NCBI GenBank assembly: GCA_040905905.1
Contig: JBBDQN010000051.1
Location: 124,001-188,000 of the forward strand
Source of the DNA: JAICND01 sp040905905
GTDB lineage: Bacteria; Actinomycetota; Acidimicrobiia; Spongiisociales; ZC4RG35
Reading direction: 5' to 3'
Length of the DNA: 64,000 bases
Shown here: one piece after another, positions 1-8,321 of the stretch
How positions within the stretch are numbered: the stretch's first letter is position 1
Layout of the letters: every line of letters starts with the position of its first letter
Position numbers and translations under genes: made by a program
The notes under the pieces: generated by a model
What the model saw: only the letters and a program-made list of their open reading frames with translations
What the model was told of the DNA's origin: nothing
The model's database searches: none

Positions 1-1016
1 CGGCTCCGGATCATTTCGGCCACCGCCCAGAAGGTGACCCCGTCGCCGTAGGCCGGAGATCGTCCTTCGTGCCAGTAGATGACCTCCACCAGTCCATCGA
101 TGTACTTGAGAAACTCCCAACCCAAGCGCGATTTTCCGATCCCGCCTTCGCCGATGATCGACACCATCCGCGAGCGCGACTCGCGCGTTACGGAGGCGAG
201 AAGATCCTTGAGCAAACGGAGCTCCTCGCCCCTGCCCACGAAGGGAGGCTCGAGCTGTTCGGACCGCCCGGCGCCTCCCCGTTCCGCCACCACTCTCAGG
301 GCCCGCCACGCCGCCACCGGCACGGCCTTCCCTTTGACGGTCTGCGCGCCTATTGGCTCGAAAGCAATCGCCCGGGATGCCGCCTGATAAGTCCCCTCCC
401 CAACAAGGACGGTGCCGGGAACCGCGGCGGATTGCAGCCGCGACGCGATGTTGACGTTGTCGCCGGCCACCAGGCCCATCTGGTTGCCCCCAGGGCCGAC
501 CGAGGCTTCACCGGTGTGGATCCCAACCCGGAGGCCAAGCTCAGGGGCGCCGGCGTCGGCTGCCAGTTTGGCGGCGGCCTCGACCAGTTCGAGGCCCGCC
601 CGGACGGCTCGCTCGGGGTCATCCTCGTTTGAGGTGCTCGCCCCCCAGACCGCCATCACGGCATCGCCGATGAACTTGTCGACCACACCTCCGAACCGGG
701 TCACAACCTCGGTGGCGCGCTCGAAATACGACGTGAGGAAGGCGCGGACATCTTCGGGATCTCGCCCTTCTGAATAAGACGTGTAGTTGGCCAGATCGGC
801 GAAGAGGACGGTTATCAACCGTCGCTCGGAAAGACTGGCGGTAGCCCGGTCCGACCCGGTTCCTGGGGCCAGGGCGGTCCCACACTGGCCGCAAAAACGC
901 ATCCCAGGCGGGTTAGTGGCGCCACATGCAGCGCATGCGACCTCGAACGCCGAGCCACAACTCCCACAAAACCGATTGGAGATTGGATTAGGAGAACCAC
1001 AAACGGGGCAGTTCAC
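1..1016 (-). CDS. Zinc-ribbon / class III nucleotide cyclase / ATPase regulator (3' end outside window)
   Basis: Partial protein; about 338 residues are visible and the C-terminus lies beyond the left edge. The start is GTG at 1016-1014. Residues 3-46 hold two zinc ribbons (CPVC/CGSC and CAAC/CGQC). Residues 66-235 form a class III adenylate/guanylate cyclase domain with metal-binding Asp in LFADLANY and FIGDAVMAVWG, plus GDNVNIASRL. A STAND/AAA-type ATPase follows, with Walker A GEGGIGKS at about 289-296. In this family the ATPase is usually followed by TPR or other helical repeats, which cannot be seen here. Probably a large signalling protein; whether it makes cAMP is inference. Confidence 0.85.
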   Translation of the reverse strand, partial: MNCPVCGSPNPISNRFCGSCGSAFEVACAACGATNPPGMRFCGQCGTALAPGTGSDRATASLSERRLITVLFADLANYTSYSEGRDPEDVRAFLTSYFERATEVVTRFGGVVDKFIGDAVMAVWGASTSNEDDPERAVRAGLELVEAAAKLAADAGAPELGLRVGIHTGEASVGPGGNQMGLVAGDNVNIASRLQSAAVPGTVLVGEGTYQAASRAIAFEPIGAQTVKGKAVPVAAWRALRVVAERGGAGRSEQLEPPFVGRGEELRLLKDLLASVTRESRSRMVSIIGEGGIGKSRLGWEFLKYIDGLVEVIYWHEGRSPAYGDGVTFWAVAEMIRS

Positions 1017-1088
1017 ATTGATCAGAGGCTACATCGCGGTGCCAGAGCGAGGCGCGCCAGCTTCGCCGGCGGTGGCATAGTTATCGCA

Positions 1089-2003
1089 ATGACAGTCCAC
1101 CTCGCCACCAAGGGGATCCGAATCGGCACCTGCTCCTGGACTGATCCGACCCTCGTGAAGGGCGGCAGCTTCTATCCCGAGGAGAAGATGACCGCCGCCG
1201 AGAGGCTTGCCTTTTACGCCACCCAATTCTCCATCGTCGAGGTCGATGCCACCTACTACGCCCCTCCGGCCGAGCGCACATCCGGTCTGTGGGTGGAGCG
1301 AACCCCACCCGACTTCATCTTCGACATCAAGGCGTTCCGCCTCCTCACCCAGCACCCGACACCGCCCTCGGCGTTGTGGAAGGAGTTTCGGGAGGAGCTG
1401 CCCGCCGAGTTCGCCGAAAAGCGCAACATCTACATGCGTGATCTGCCCCGGGAGTTGCAGACCGAGGCGGTCAGGTTGTTTCGGGAGGGTTTGATGCCGC
1501 TTCACTCAGCGGGGAAGCTAGGAGTCGTGCTCTTCCAGCTTCCACCGTTCGTGTATCCGACCCGGGGAAGCTTCGGCTACCTGAAATGGGCTGCCGAGCA
1601 CCTCGAGGACTTCCAACTAGCTGTTGAGTTCCGCAACGACCGCTGGCTCGATGAGGACCACCAAGCGGAGACCCTGAGCTTCCTGGAGCGACACAACCTC
1701 GCGTTCGTGTGCGTCGACGAACCCCAAGGATTCAAGAGCTCCGTGCCTCCGGTGGTGGCGGTGACGGGTCCAATCGCCGAGGTGCGATTCCATGGGCGCA
1801 ATGCCGAGAACTGGGAGAAGAAAGGGATCAGCGCCGCCGAGCGATTTCGGTACGAGTACACGTCACAAGAGCTTGAGGAGTGGGTGGCTCGGATCGAGAC
1901 TCTTGCGCGGGAGGCCGACTCCGTGCATGCCCTGATGAACAACTGTTATGCCGACTACGGGATTCGATCCGCCCACCTCCTCGCCGACCTGCTGAACGGG
2001 TGA
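1089..2003 (+). CDS. DUF72 (YecE-like) TIM-barrel protein
   Basis: 304 residues with the DUF72 hallmarks: an N-terminal GTCSWTDP strand, the YPTRGSFGYL region, LAVEFRN, and the C-terminal MNNCYADYG segment. The DUF72 fold is a TIM barrel of unknown biochemical role, with nuclease or phosphodiesterase activity sometimes suggested. Length matches the family. The ATG at 1089 lies only 72 nt from the divergent cyclase start, so both promoters must sit in that gap. No Shine-Dalgarno sequence is visible and a TAGTTA box ends 5 nt before the ATG, so leaderless initiation is possible. Confidence 0.85.
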   Translation: MTVHLATKGIRIGTCSWTDPTLVKGGSFYPEEKMTAAERLAFYATQFSIVEVDATYYAPPAERTSGLWVERTPPDFIFDIKAFRLLTQHPTPPSALWKEFREELPAEFAEKRNIYMRDLPRELQTEAVRLFREGLMPLHSAGKLGVVLFQLPPFVYPTRGSFGYLKWAAEHLEDFQLAVEFRNDRWLDEDHQAETLSFLERHNLAFVCVDEPQGFKSSVPPVVAVTGPIAEVRFHGRNAENWEKKGISAAERFRYEYTSQELEEWVARIETLAREADSVHALMNNCYADYGIRSAHLLADLLNG

Positions 2004-2015
2004 GGCACTCGGGGC

Positions 2016-2492
2016 TCAGAGGCCGAGCCCGGCCAGCGTTGCGAGGAAGAACAAGCCGCCACCAAGGACGACAGTCGCCATAGCCACCCGGCCTATCAAT
2101 GGAAGCCGCGGCCATGGCACCGCCACCGCCGCTCCCAACAGCAACAAGAAGGAGCCGACAAAAACCGCTGGGGCGACTGTGCTGTGAACGAAATAGAGGC
2201 CCGGTACGGCCGAGGTTGCACGATCGTCATAGCCAAATGCTCCCGCGGCATCGAGCATTTGGGACGCCGAGATTCCCCATCCGGCCCGCCACAGCCAGAG
2301 GTTGGGAGCGGAAATGGGACGTTTTATGAACCAGACCAAAAGCGTCACAATTGCTGCGATCGTGAGATGGCTGATGGCGTGGGAGGCCACCTCGGTGCTT
2401 CCCATTCGTTGCACCACCAAGGTGGCGACCATAAAGGCGGCGAGCAGACCAAGGTAGATCCATCGGAGTTTCACATTCGGACAGACGGCCAA
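2016..2492 (-). CDS. Four-TM membrane protein, function unknown
   Basis: 158 residues, mostly hydrophobic, with about four membrane helices (near residues 10-28, 42-58, 103-123 and 134-155). I recognise no family motif. The listed start is TTG at 2492 with GAGG about 5 nt upstream; a GTG at 2474 would remove six residues and place the first helix right at the N-terminus. It lies 34 nt downstream of the molybdoenzyme gene on the same strand and could be co-transcribed with it. It could be a small membrane partner of that enzyme, but no heme-ligating or quinone-site pattern supports this. Confidence 0.6.
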   Translation of the reverse strand: MAVCPNVKLRWIYLGLLAAFMVATLVVQRMGSTEVASHAISHLTIAAIVTLLVWFIKRPISAPNLWLWRAGWGISASQMLDAAGAFGYDDRATSAVPGLYFVHSTVAPAVFVGSFLLLLGAAVAVPWPRLPLIGRVAMATVVLGGGLFFLATLAGLGL

Positions 2493-2526
2493 GTCGCCTC
2501 GACCGGGTGACGGCTCTCGGATATGC

Positions 2527-3615
2527 CTACCTAGCGGATGCTGCCGACCGGTCGGTAACTGTCACCGTAACGCTTTGGGTGGCATTGACCAGATAGCCGC
2601 CCAGGTTCCAGACCGGATCCAATGGTTGCACTAGTCCAGTGGCGTCGGTCGCTCGCGAGCTCAACACGTAGGAGCCAACCGCGGCGTTCCATATGTGATG
2701 CCAGCTCTGCCATGCATAATGGTGAGTGGCGGGCTCAACGTTGGCATCGATCCACGACCCACCGTCGCCCACGCTCACCTCGACACGGTTGATGGGCCCA
2801 AACCCCGACCAGGCCCTCCCGCGAATTGTCACCTCTCCGGCGCTGACAAAGCGCTCACGATCGGGGTATCCGGGCACGCCAGGCGGAATCATGAGGCTGC
2901 GAGGAAGAATCCGCGATACCGGTTCGCCGGGCTCTTCCTCTTGTGTGCGGATCCGATAAGAGTGGCTCTGTTGGTACCCCTGGAAGGCCTCCGTCAAGAC
3001 CGTGATGCGGTGGAGCCATTTGACGCTGGTCATGCCGTACCAGCCAGGCACGATCAATCGCAGGGGGAATCCGTGTTGGGGCAAAAGTGGCTGGCCGTTC
3101 ATGGAATGGGCGAGGATGACTTCGGGGCGGCTGGCGTCCCCCATGGCAAGGCTTCTTTCATAGGGCTGCTCGTACCCTCCTTCGACGCCTCGGTCCATGC
3201 CACTGAACAGCACCTCGATCGCCCCATCTTCGAGACCTGCTGCCATCAAAACCTCGACCAACCTGACCCCGGTCCACTCTGCCGTTCCCACCGCTTCGTC
3301 GAGCCAGGGCTGACCGATCGGCCGGGGATCGAGCCTCGCCCGGCCATTGCCGGCGCACTCCATCGTCACCCGCTCCGTCACTTGGGGCAGAGACTTGATG
3401 TCCTCCATCGTCAGAGCCAGCGGTCGACTTATGGCGCCATCCACAGTGAGAGTCCAGCTCCCCACCGCAACCTGCGGTATGTCATAGTGGATCAGGAGAT
3501 AGTGAAGCCCGGCCGGAGTCACGTCGTAAGTCAGAGCCTCGAGCGGCATGCCATGGTTGCGAGCGGCCAGAGCCAGCTCCATCTTTGAGATGCCGGGGTC
3601 AACGCTTATCGGCAT
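2527..3615 (-). CDS. Sulfite oxidase-family molybdopterin oxidoreductase
   Basis: 362 residues without a signal peptide. Residues about 40-215 form the oxidoreductase molybdopterin-binding domain: the MECAGNGR motif carries the conserved Cys expected to ligate molybdenum, followed by GVRLVEVL, HGFPLRLIVPGWYG and SVKWLHRI. Residues about 240-355 match the Mo-co dimerisation domain (WSGFGPINRVEVS, WNLGGYL). Family members oxidise sulfite or reduce S- or N-oxides; the substrate here cannot be read. A TATAAG box lies 13 nt upstream of the ATG. Confidence 0.88.
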   Translation of the reverse strand: MPISVDPGISKMELALAARNHGMPLEALTYDVTPAGLHYLLIHYDIPQVAVGSWTLTVDGAISRPLALTMEDIKSLPQVTERVTMECAGNGRARLDPRPIGQPWLDEAVGTAEWTGVRLVEVLMAAGLEDGAIEVLFSGMDRGVEGGYEQPYERSLAMGDASRPEVILAHSMNGQPLLPQHGFPLRLIVPGWYGMTSVKWLHRITVLTEAFQGYQQSHSYRIRTQEEEPGEPVSRILPRSLMIPPGVPGYPDRERFVSAGEVTIRGRAWSGFGPINRVEVSVGDGGSWIDANVEPATHHYAWQSWHHIWNAAVGSYVLSSRATDATGLVQPLDPVWNLGGYLVNATQSVTVTVTDRSAASAR

Positions 3616-3629
3616 GGTTGATCGTCACC

Positions 3630-4085
3630 TTATACCCGTGCCAGGTTGATGATCCGGAGAGCGGTTTCCTCATCTACAGGAGTGACAGAGAGACGATTTC
3701 CTCGAGCCAGGATCGCCAGTTCGGCCGGCGTGAAGGTCTGGCGTAGAAGGTCGAGAGGCAGGTAATTGGAAAACTTCTCGACGAACTTGATCCTGACGGT
3801 CATCCATGGAGGCGATTGGCGAGTGCTCTTGGCGTCAAAGTATTTCGAAGTGGGATCAAATTGAGTTGGGTCGACTACACCGGTCTCGACGACCTCTGCC
3901 AGTCCGGCGATACCGGGCGGCTTGGCGCTCGAGTGGTAGAAGAACACGGTGTCCCCGACCGTGGCGGCAACCAGGTTGTTGCGGGCCTGGTAGTTCCTGA
4001 CTCCGTCCCACACCGTGGTCCGATCACGACGGAGGTGGTCGATTCCGAACACCTCGGGTTCGGACTTGTAGAGCCAGTACCGCAC
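3630..4085 (-). CDS. EVE domain protein
   Basis: 151 residues that are almost entirely one EVE (PUA/YTH-like) domain: the opening YWLYKSEPEVF, WDGVRNYQARN, VFFYHS, and IAGLAEVVE. EVE domains bind modified bases in DNA or RNA; bacterial stand-alone members are poorly characterised. Start GTG at 4085 with a TAGGCT box 9 nt upstream and no Shine-Dalgarno sequence. Divergent from the membrane protein gene at 4140, with both promoters inside a 54-nt gap. Confidence 0.88.
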   Translation of the reverse strand: MRYWLYKSEPEVFGIDHLRRDRTTVWDGVRNYQARNNLVAATVGDTVFFYHSSAKPPGIAGLAEVVETGVVDPTQFDPTSKYFDAKSTRQSPPWMTVRIKFVEKFSNYLPLDLLRQTFTPAELAILARGNRLSVTPVDEETALRIINLARV

Positions 4086-4094
4086 AGGCGCCTG

Positions 4095-4130
4095 AGCCTA
4101 GAGAACGTCGCGAGCGGTGACCTGTAGCCT
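4095..4130. promoter_or_regulatory. Divergent leaderless promoter pair
   Basis: Minus-strand -10 TAGGCT (4100-4095) ends 9 nt before the EVE gene start. Plus-strand -10 TAGCCT (4125-4130) ends 9 nt before the ATG at 4140. Neither gene has a Shine-Dalgarno sequence, so both transcripts are expected to start at or next to the start codon. Confidence 0.5.
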
Positions 4131-4139
4131 GCAACCGTC

Positions 4140-5150
4140 ATGGCCGTCGAGTTAGAACCGCCGGTACTCACAGGGCGTCGGGCCACCTCTTGGCAAGACC
4201 TGGTCACTGCCCTGCTGGGCGCCTGGATCACCCTGGGTGGTTTTGTCGACGGTTTCGCTCATCGCAACCTCGACACTCCCGAGACCTTCTTCACTCCGTG
4301 GCATGGCGTCCTCTATTCGGGCTATGTCGCAACCGCCCTCTGGGTCGTCTATCTCGTCCGGCGCCATGGAGGCATCCCTGTTGGCTACTCCACGGCCGTG
4401 GCCGGGGTGCTGGTCTTCGCCGCCGGCGGGATCGGCGACATGTTCTGGCACATGACCTTCGGCATCGAGGTCTCCGTCGACGCCCTGCTGTCACCCACCC
4501 ACCTGATGTTGTTGGTCGGCGCCCTGTTGATCTTGTCGGGACCGATCCGGTCCCGGGCCAGCGATCCGAGCTATCACCCTGGCCGGCTCGTCGACTTCTG
4601 GCCGCCGCTGATCGCTTTCACCTGCGTGGCGGCTGAGCTCGGGTTCTTCTTTCAATACATCGACGGGTTCAGCATCCGTTTCATGCAGGTGCTGTACGTC
4701 CCCGGGAGCGAGGAGGGTTTCTTCGAGGTCGCCACCGGGATCTCCGGCATCCTCATCAGCACGTTGATCGTGATGGGGACCCTGCTTTTGATGATGCGGC
4801 GCTGGCGTCTGCCGTTCGGGACCGGACTGATGATGTTCGGCGTGGTCGGGCTTCTGATGGAGATGCTGGAGGGCTTCGACTTTCCCGAGGACATCATCGC
4901 CCCGTTGGTCGGAGGTATGACCATCGACCTGCTCCTACTTGTGCGACTCCGGCTCTCGATCCGTTTGCTCGCATTCCTGGTCCCGGTCGTGATGTGGAGC
5001 GTGCGGTTCGCAGTGTTCGAGCAGTTCGCCGACATCAACTGGCCAGTGCCGGTTTGGACCGGGATCATCGCCTTCTCAGGCTTGGCCGGGGTCGGATTGA
5101 GCCTGTTGGCCTTCCCCCCATCCGCTCTCGTGACAAGAGCGGTCAGGTAA
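4140..5150 (+). CDS. Polytopic membrane protein, unknown function
   Basis: 336 residues with about nine hydrophobic helices. The first part carries FVDGFAHRNLDTPETFFTPWHG, a His/Asp-rich membrane-proximal stretch that could bind metal or a cofactor; this is inference. I recognise no named family. ATG at 4140 is supported by TAGCCT 9 nt upstream. The 3' end overlaps the convergent prenyltransferase-like gene by 8 nt. Confidence 0.7.
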   Translation: MAVELEPPVLTGRRATSWQDLVTALLGAWITLGGFVDGFAHRNLDTPETFFTPWHGVLYSGYVATALWVVYLVRRHGGIPVGYSTAVAGVLVFAAGGIGDMFWHMTFGIEVSVDALLSPTHLMLLVGALLILSGPIRSRASDPSYHPGRLVDFWPPLIAFTCVAAELGFFFQYIDGFSIRFMQVLYVPGSEEGFFEVATGISGILISTLIVMGTLLLMMRRWRLPFGTGLMMFGVVGLLMEMLEGFDFPEDIIAPLVGGMTIDLLLLVRLRLSIRLLAFLVPVVMWSVRFAVFEQFADINWPVPVWTGIIAFSGLAGVGLSLLAFPPSALVTRAVR

Positions 5151-6123
5151 GTCGGATGCGGCCAGCTCTGACCAGCACCGCGAGAGCGTCGACCGTCACC
5201 CAGGGGTTTGAGTTCTTCTTGCTAGTCCCACCCCAGTCGACGGCATCGCTGCGCGGTTTGGGCTCAGCCGACACCGAGTAATAGCGGCGCTCAGCCGGCC
5301 AGCCGCCGTCGGCCAGTTGCTTCTCTTCGAGCAGGTCGAGAGCATCGGCACAGCGCGGGTCCGCAAGCAGGTTGAGGTCCGCCATCGCCTTGAGACCTCC
5401 CAGGAAGTCGTACATCCAATACAGGGGGTAGTGGAGTGCCACGAACTCGGGATGGATGACCGCACCGTCGTGGCGCCGGCGGAACAGTCGCCTCTCGAGA
5501 AACACTTCGGCCGCCCTATACGCAGCAGTGGTCGAGTCCTCGTCTCCGGTGGCGGCGGCATGGGCGGCCAGGCCCCGCATCGGTGTCAACGTCTCAAAGA
5601 ACGACGACGTGTCGGCAGTCGGCTCTTTGTCACAGTTCCAGCCCCCATCGGGCCATTGCCAGTGGAGAAGCCGCTCGGCCAGTTGGTCGGAACGTTCATC
5701 GCCCAGACCGAGGCGATGCAGGAACCAGAGGGCGTTGCCCTGTTGGGAAGCACAGCGACGACGCCGGCCGTTGACAACCGGTACCCCGTGGCCCCGGGAG
5801 GCGGCCTCCTTGCTGCCCGCTTCAAACTCGGTGAAGTAGATCGGCTTCAACCAGGTGTCGAAAATGTTGTCCCGGTGCGAGAACAGTTCTTTCTCTCCCG
5901 GTGGATAGCCCAGGTCAGCCAGGGTTGCGAGGACCCAGTGGGAGCCGTGCCACTTGTTGTAGACGTTGGCAGGCGGGATGGACGACAGCAGTTGGCGCAC
6001 CCGGGGAGAACGCTTGATCTCCTCTTGCAGTTCAGGGTCGGATGCCTCGCCGAGCACCGCCGTTCTGGTCTTCCAGACGATCGCCGGTTCCGCCTCCAAC
6101 ATTCGTTCGATGATCTCGAACAC
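5143..6123 (-). CDS. Prenyltransferase / squalene-cyclase-like alpha-toroid protein
   Basis: 326 residues, all-alpha, with QW-like repeats WQWPDGGWNCDK (about 165-176) and LADGGWPAE (about 278-286) and the NKWHGSHWVLATLADLGYPPG segment. These are typical of the alpha/alpha-toroid fold of terpenoid cyclases and protein prenyltransferase beta subunits. The cyclase DxDD acid motif is not visible, so a cyclisation activity is not supported. Start GTG at 6123 with TAAATT 7 nt upstream, giving it its own leaderless promoter despite lying just behind the sigma/DUF5667 genes. Confidence 0.75.
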   Translation of the reverse strand: MFEIIERMLEAEPAIVWKTRTAVLGEASDPELQEEIKRSPRVRQLLSSIPPANVYNKWHGSHWVLATLADLGYPPGEKELFSHRDNIFDTWLKPIYFTEFEAGSKEAASRGHGVPVVNGRRRRCASQQGNALWFLHRLGLGDERSDQLAERLLHWQWPDGGWNCDKEPTADTSSFFETLTPMRGLAAHAAATGDEDSTTAAYRAAEVFLERRLFRRRHDGAVIHPEFVALHYPLYWMYDFLGGLKAMADLNLLADPRCADALDLLEEKQLADGGWPAERRYYSVSAEPKPRSDAVDWGGTSKKNSNPWVTVDALAVLVRAGRIRLT

Positions 6124-6130
6124 GCCACCG

Positions 6131-6136
6131 AATTTA
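6131..6136 (-). promoter_or_regulatory. -10 box of the prenyltransferase-like gene
   Basis: TAAATT on the minus strand, 7 nt before the GTG at 6123, with no Shine-Dalgarno sequence between. Consistent with a leaderless transcript. Confidence 0.4.
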
Positions 6137-6150
6137 GGCGCAGAAGGGTC

Positions 6151-6711
6151 CTAGGGCCGGGTCGAATCGCGGGTCGGGGCCGTTGTCGTCGTGGGTTCCC
6201 GAACAGGAGCAGTGGTGGTGGTCTCAGGAAGCTGGGTGCTCGGCGTCGTCGTGTCGACGGTAGGTCGGGTCGTCGTCGGCGGCGCAGGCCCGACATCGGG
6301 CTCTCGTTCAATCCGTTCGATCAGGGCATCGAGTCTTTGTCTCAGCTCGGGTCGTTCACGGTTAGCCACTGCCGTCTCTGCTTCGCGAATAGGGTGGTCG
6401 ATGGTCGGTCGGGCCACCCTCCTCTCGACCAGGATCTCGAGTTCGTCGACGCGATTGTTGGCGACCACCTCTTGGTCAAACAATGCTCGCACGGGTTCCA
6501 GGATTCGCTTCACGGGGTAAAGCAACTCGCCTGGAAGCGAACTCTCGGCCGCCACGGCGGCCAGAGGCACAAGCAACACGGCGCCAATCAGGATCAGGGT
6601 GAGACCGCGACGGCGTCGGGGTGCGGTCTTGAGGCGGGCCGAGATGGCGCGGAGATGACGACCGCGCACATCGGCCGGGACCTCGATCTTGAAGGTGTCG
6701 AGTTTGTTCAT
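6151..6711 (-). CDS. DUF5667-type membrane protein next to ECF sigma factor (putative anti-sigma)
   Basis: 186 residues. A positively charged cytoplasmic part (residues 1-37) precedes one membrane helix (about 38-56), then SSLPGELLYPVKRILEPVR, the signature of DUF5667 proteins, an extracytoplasmic helical region, and a Thr/Pro-rich tail (about 140-186). The ATG overlaps the sigma-factor stop as ATGA, so translation is coupled. Position and topology suggest an anti-sigma factor. There is no recognisable zinc-binding anti-sigma motif, so this role is inferred from context. Confidence 0.7.
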   Translation of the reverse strand: MNKLDTFKIEVPADVRGRHLRAISARLKTAPRRRRGLTLILIGAVLLVPLAAVAAESSLPGELLYPVKRILEPVRALFDQEVVANNRVDELEILVERRVARPTIDHPIREAETAVANRERPELRQRLDALIERIEREPDVGPAPPTTTRPTVDTTTPSTQLPETTTTAPVREPTTTTAPTRDSTRP

Positions 6712-7241
6712 CGCCTCACCACGGGATCGAGCAAGAATCGCATCCTCTTCTCGGCTCGGGCCAGGGCCGCGTACACGGCGCTCCGGTTGGTTCTGCTGAC
6801 CCGCGCTATCTCCTCGGGAGAGAGCCCGGCGACATGCCGCAGCATCAGCAGGCTCCGTTGCCGAGGCGAAAGTTGGGCGAGGGCTTCCTCAAGCTCGGGC
6901 GGCACCTCCGGAGCCGCTTGTGCGGACGGTTCGGGAAGCCGGTCGGTGAGCTGTTCGGGACGCCGGGAGCGACGGCGGAGTTCGTCGAGGCACGAGTAGC
7001 GGACACTGCGGTAAAGCCAGACCCGCAAGGAGCGTCCGTTGCCGGCCAGCCCATGGCCGGCGGCCACAAGTTCGAGAAACGCCTGCTGGACAGCGTCCTC
7101 GGCGGCGGTGCGACTACCCAACATTCCGTAGGCGAAGGAGGCGAGTCCGTTGGCAGTCATTTCGTATACCGCCCGATAGGCGGCGTCCGACCGCCGACGG
7201 ATCCCGTCGACCAGATCGTCCAGTTCGTCATCGTTGGCCAG
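6708..7241 (-). CDS. ECF-type RNA polymerase sigma factor with probable CTG start
   Basis: Sigma-70 region 2 (VYEMTANGLASFAYGMLGS...AAEDAVQQAFLELV) and region 4 (LSPRQRSLLMLRHVAGLSPEEIA, then RSAVYAALARA). The first in-frame ATG (7160) would cut off the start of region 2. Upstream, the frame stays open back to the stop of the secreted-repeat gene and encodes DDLVDGIRRRSDAAYRAVYE, which fits region 2.1, but contains no ATG, GTG or TTG. CTG at 7241-7239 follows AAGGA with a 7-nt gap and is my choice, giving 177 residues. Overlaps the DUF5667 gene by 4 nt. Confidence 0.8.
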   Translation of the reverse strand: MANDDELDDLVDGIRRRSDAAYRAVYEMTANGLASFAYGMLGSRTAAEDAVQQAFLELVAAGHGLAGNGRSLRVWLYRSVRYSCLDELRRRSRRPEQLTDRLPEPSAQAAPEVPPELEEALAQLSPRQRSLLMLRHVAGLSPEEIARVSRTNRSAVYAALARAEKRMRFLLDPVVRR

Positions 7242-7283
7242 CCTTGCGTCCTTGCGGGAGACCTTGTCCCTTTCGAATGAGGA

Positions 7284-7673
7284 TCAGATGATGCCGAGTC
7301 GGATGAGCAAGTGAATGAGCAAACGCCACTCCCCTGCCTTGATCAATCGCCAGATGAGCTGGCGGACATTGACCGGGCCGCACCGATCCGGATGAGGATC
7401 AACCTCACACCGGCCTGGCACGGTGGGGCGATCGCGCTCGGGTTCGGGGCGATCAACCACCCGGCGTTCTCTGATCTCCACCTCGGGCCGGACCACGACT
7501 TCGGGCCGGACCACGACTTCGGGCCGGACCACCACCTCGGGTGGCTCGACCTTGTCACTAGCCGTGGTGGCGGTGGCGCCGTTTCGCGTCGACGACGCTG
7601 CGGCGGGCAGAGCCAGTGGCAACGTCAGCGCCACCACCACCACGATTGCGGTTCCCCTTCTCCTGGCACCCAT
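7284..7673 (-). CDS. Secreted protein with VVVRPE tandem repeats
   Basis: 129 residues with a signal peptide (residues 1-27, ending LALPAAAS) and a mature part carrying about three copies of a six-residue VVVRPE repeat (near 48-66), then an Arg/Pro/Glu-rich stretch with two Cys (CEVDPHPDRC) and a hydrophobic C-terminal helix. The start is well supported by AAGGGAG 5-6 nt before the ATG. It is the first gene of an apparent operon with the ECF sigma factor, whose open frame begins right after this stop. Function unknown. Confidence 0.6.
   Translation of the reverse strand: MGARRRGTAIVVVVALTLPLALPAAASSTRNGATATTASDKVEPPEVVVRPEVVVRPEVVVRPEVEIRERRVVDRPEPERDRPTVPGRCEVDPHPDRCGPVNVRQLIWRLIKAGEWRLLIHLLIRLGII
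7482..7544. repeat. 18-bp tandem repeat inside secreted protein gene
   Basis: About 3.5 units of an 18-bp repeat (unit starts at 7491, 7509 and 7527; the last unit diverges). It encodes the VVVRPE residue repeats of the exported protein, so it is coding and not intergenic. Confidence 0.75.
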
Positions 7674-7753
7674 AACAACTCCCTTGGCTGAGTACGCGTA
7701 CAGACGCCGGCGAGGGTGCAGATTCGACGGGCTCCCCGAAAGCCCGCATACGA

Positions 7754-8317
7754 TCAGCCCTGGAGGGCCGTGAAACCGGTCGCCTCGATGAGACCCGGAT
7801 AGGTCGTCACGAGCTTGTCGATCAACGACTTGGCGTTGGAGTACTCCCGGGCCCAGTCGAGAAGGAGCATGTCGAGGGCGGCGCTGTCGATCCAGTCGAC
7901 CGACTTGGTATAACCGGTGGCGACGCTTGCACCGGTTATCTCGAGAAAGTTGAAGAGCTGTTCTTCAGCCAGCGCAGTCACGCAGCTCCCCATGTGAACC
8001 AGACAGCCCGCCAAAGTGCCCCGGGCCATTTCCGCCAACTCCTCGAGCCGCAGCTCGCTGCCATCGGCCAACAGCAGCCTTCCCCGCTTGCCATGAAACG
8101 CCAGATACACCGATCCGTAGGACCGGTACCGCTTGTGTTGTCTCAGGTTGAAACCGAGCTCGTATCTGGTCGAACAGGTCAGATGGACGAACTTGGTCCC
8201 CCGGGAGGCGTAGAGGAGCTCAAGGAGGGGGCGGACGCTGAGACGATCCCCGTCGAGCCGCTGATGCCAGAAAGATTCCAGGCAAAAGATGTTGGCGCCT
8301 CGGTCAAGCCGTCCCAT
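7754..8317 (-). CDS. CHAT/caspase-like small protein (DUF6642-like)
   Basis: 187 residues from ATG at 8317. The order ANIFCLESFWH, SVRPLLELL, VYLAFHG (His75) and GCLVHMGSC (Cys112) fits a minimal caspase-like alpha/beta domain with a His-Cys dyad, as in CHAT-fold proteases and the DUF6642 group. An upstream in-frame extension overlaps the propeller gene and looks non-coding, so it was not used. A GATAAT box sits 7 nt before the ATG inside an 11-bp palindrome. Protease activity is inference; some DUF6642-like proteins may not be enzymes. Confidence 0.72.
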   Translation of the reverse strand: MGRLDRGANIFCLESFWHQRLDGDRLSVRPLLELLYASRGTKFVHLTCSTRYELGFNLRQHKRYRSYGSVYLAFHGKRGRLLLADGSELRLEELAEMARGTLAGCLVHMGSCVTALAEEQLFNFLEITGASVATGYTKSVDWIDSAALDMLLLDWAREYSNAKSLIDKLVTTYPGLIEATGFTALQG

Positions 8318-8321
8318 GGCC

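Noticed and set aside
2012..2030. 6-bp hairpin GGGCTC/GAGCCC between the DUF72 gene and the convergent membrane protein
   Set aside because: Short stem, no T-run, and it overlaps coding sequence; not convincing as a terminator.
5317..6999. 560-codon open frame on the plus strand
   Set aside because: It lies opposite the toroid protein, DUF5667 and sigma genes, which have clear homology. The translation is Arg/Gly-rich and without motifs, typical of antisense frames in high-GC DNA.
7284..7286. TGA before the sigma factor considered as a selenocysteine codon or programmed readthrough
   Set aside because: No selenocysteine context is visible and the upstream protein ends naturally; a CTG start is simpler. 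Kept only as an alternative in the finding.
7482..7544. Short tandem repeats considered as a CRISPR or intergenic repeat array
   Set aside because: Units are contiguous without spacers and encode an in-frame residue repeat.
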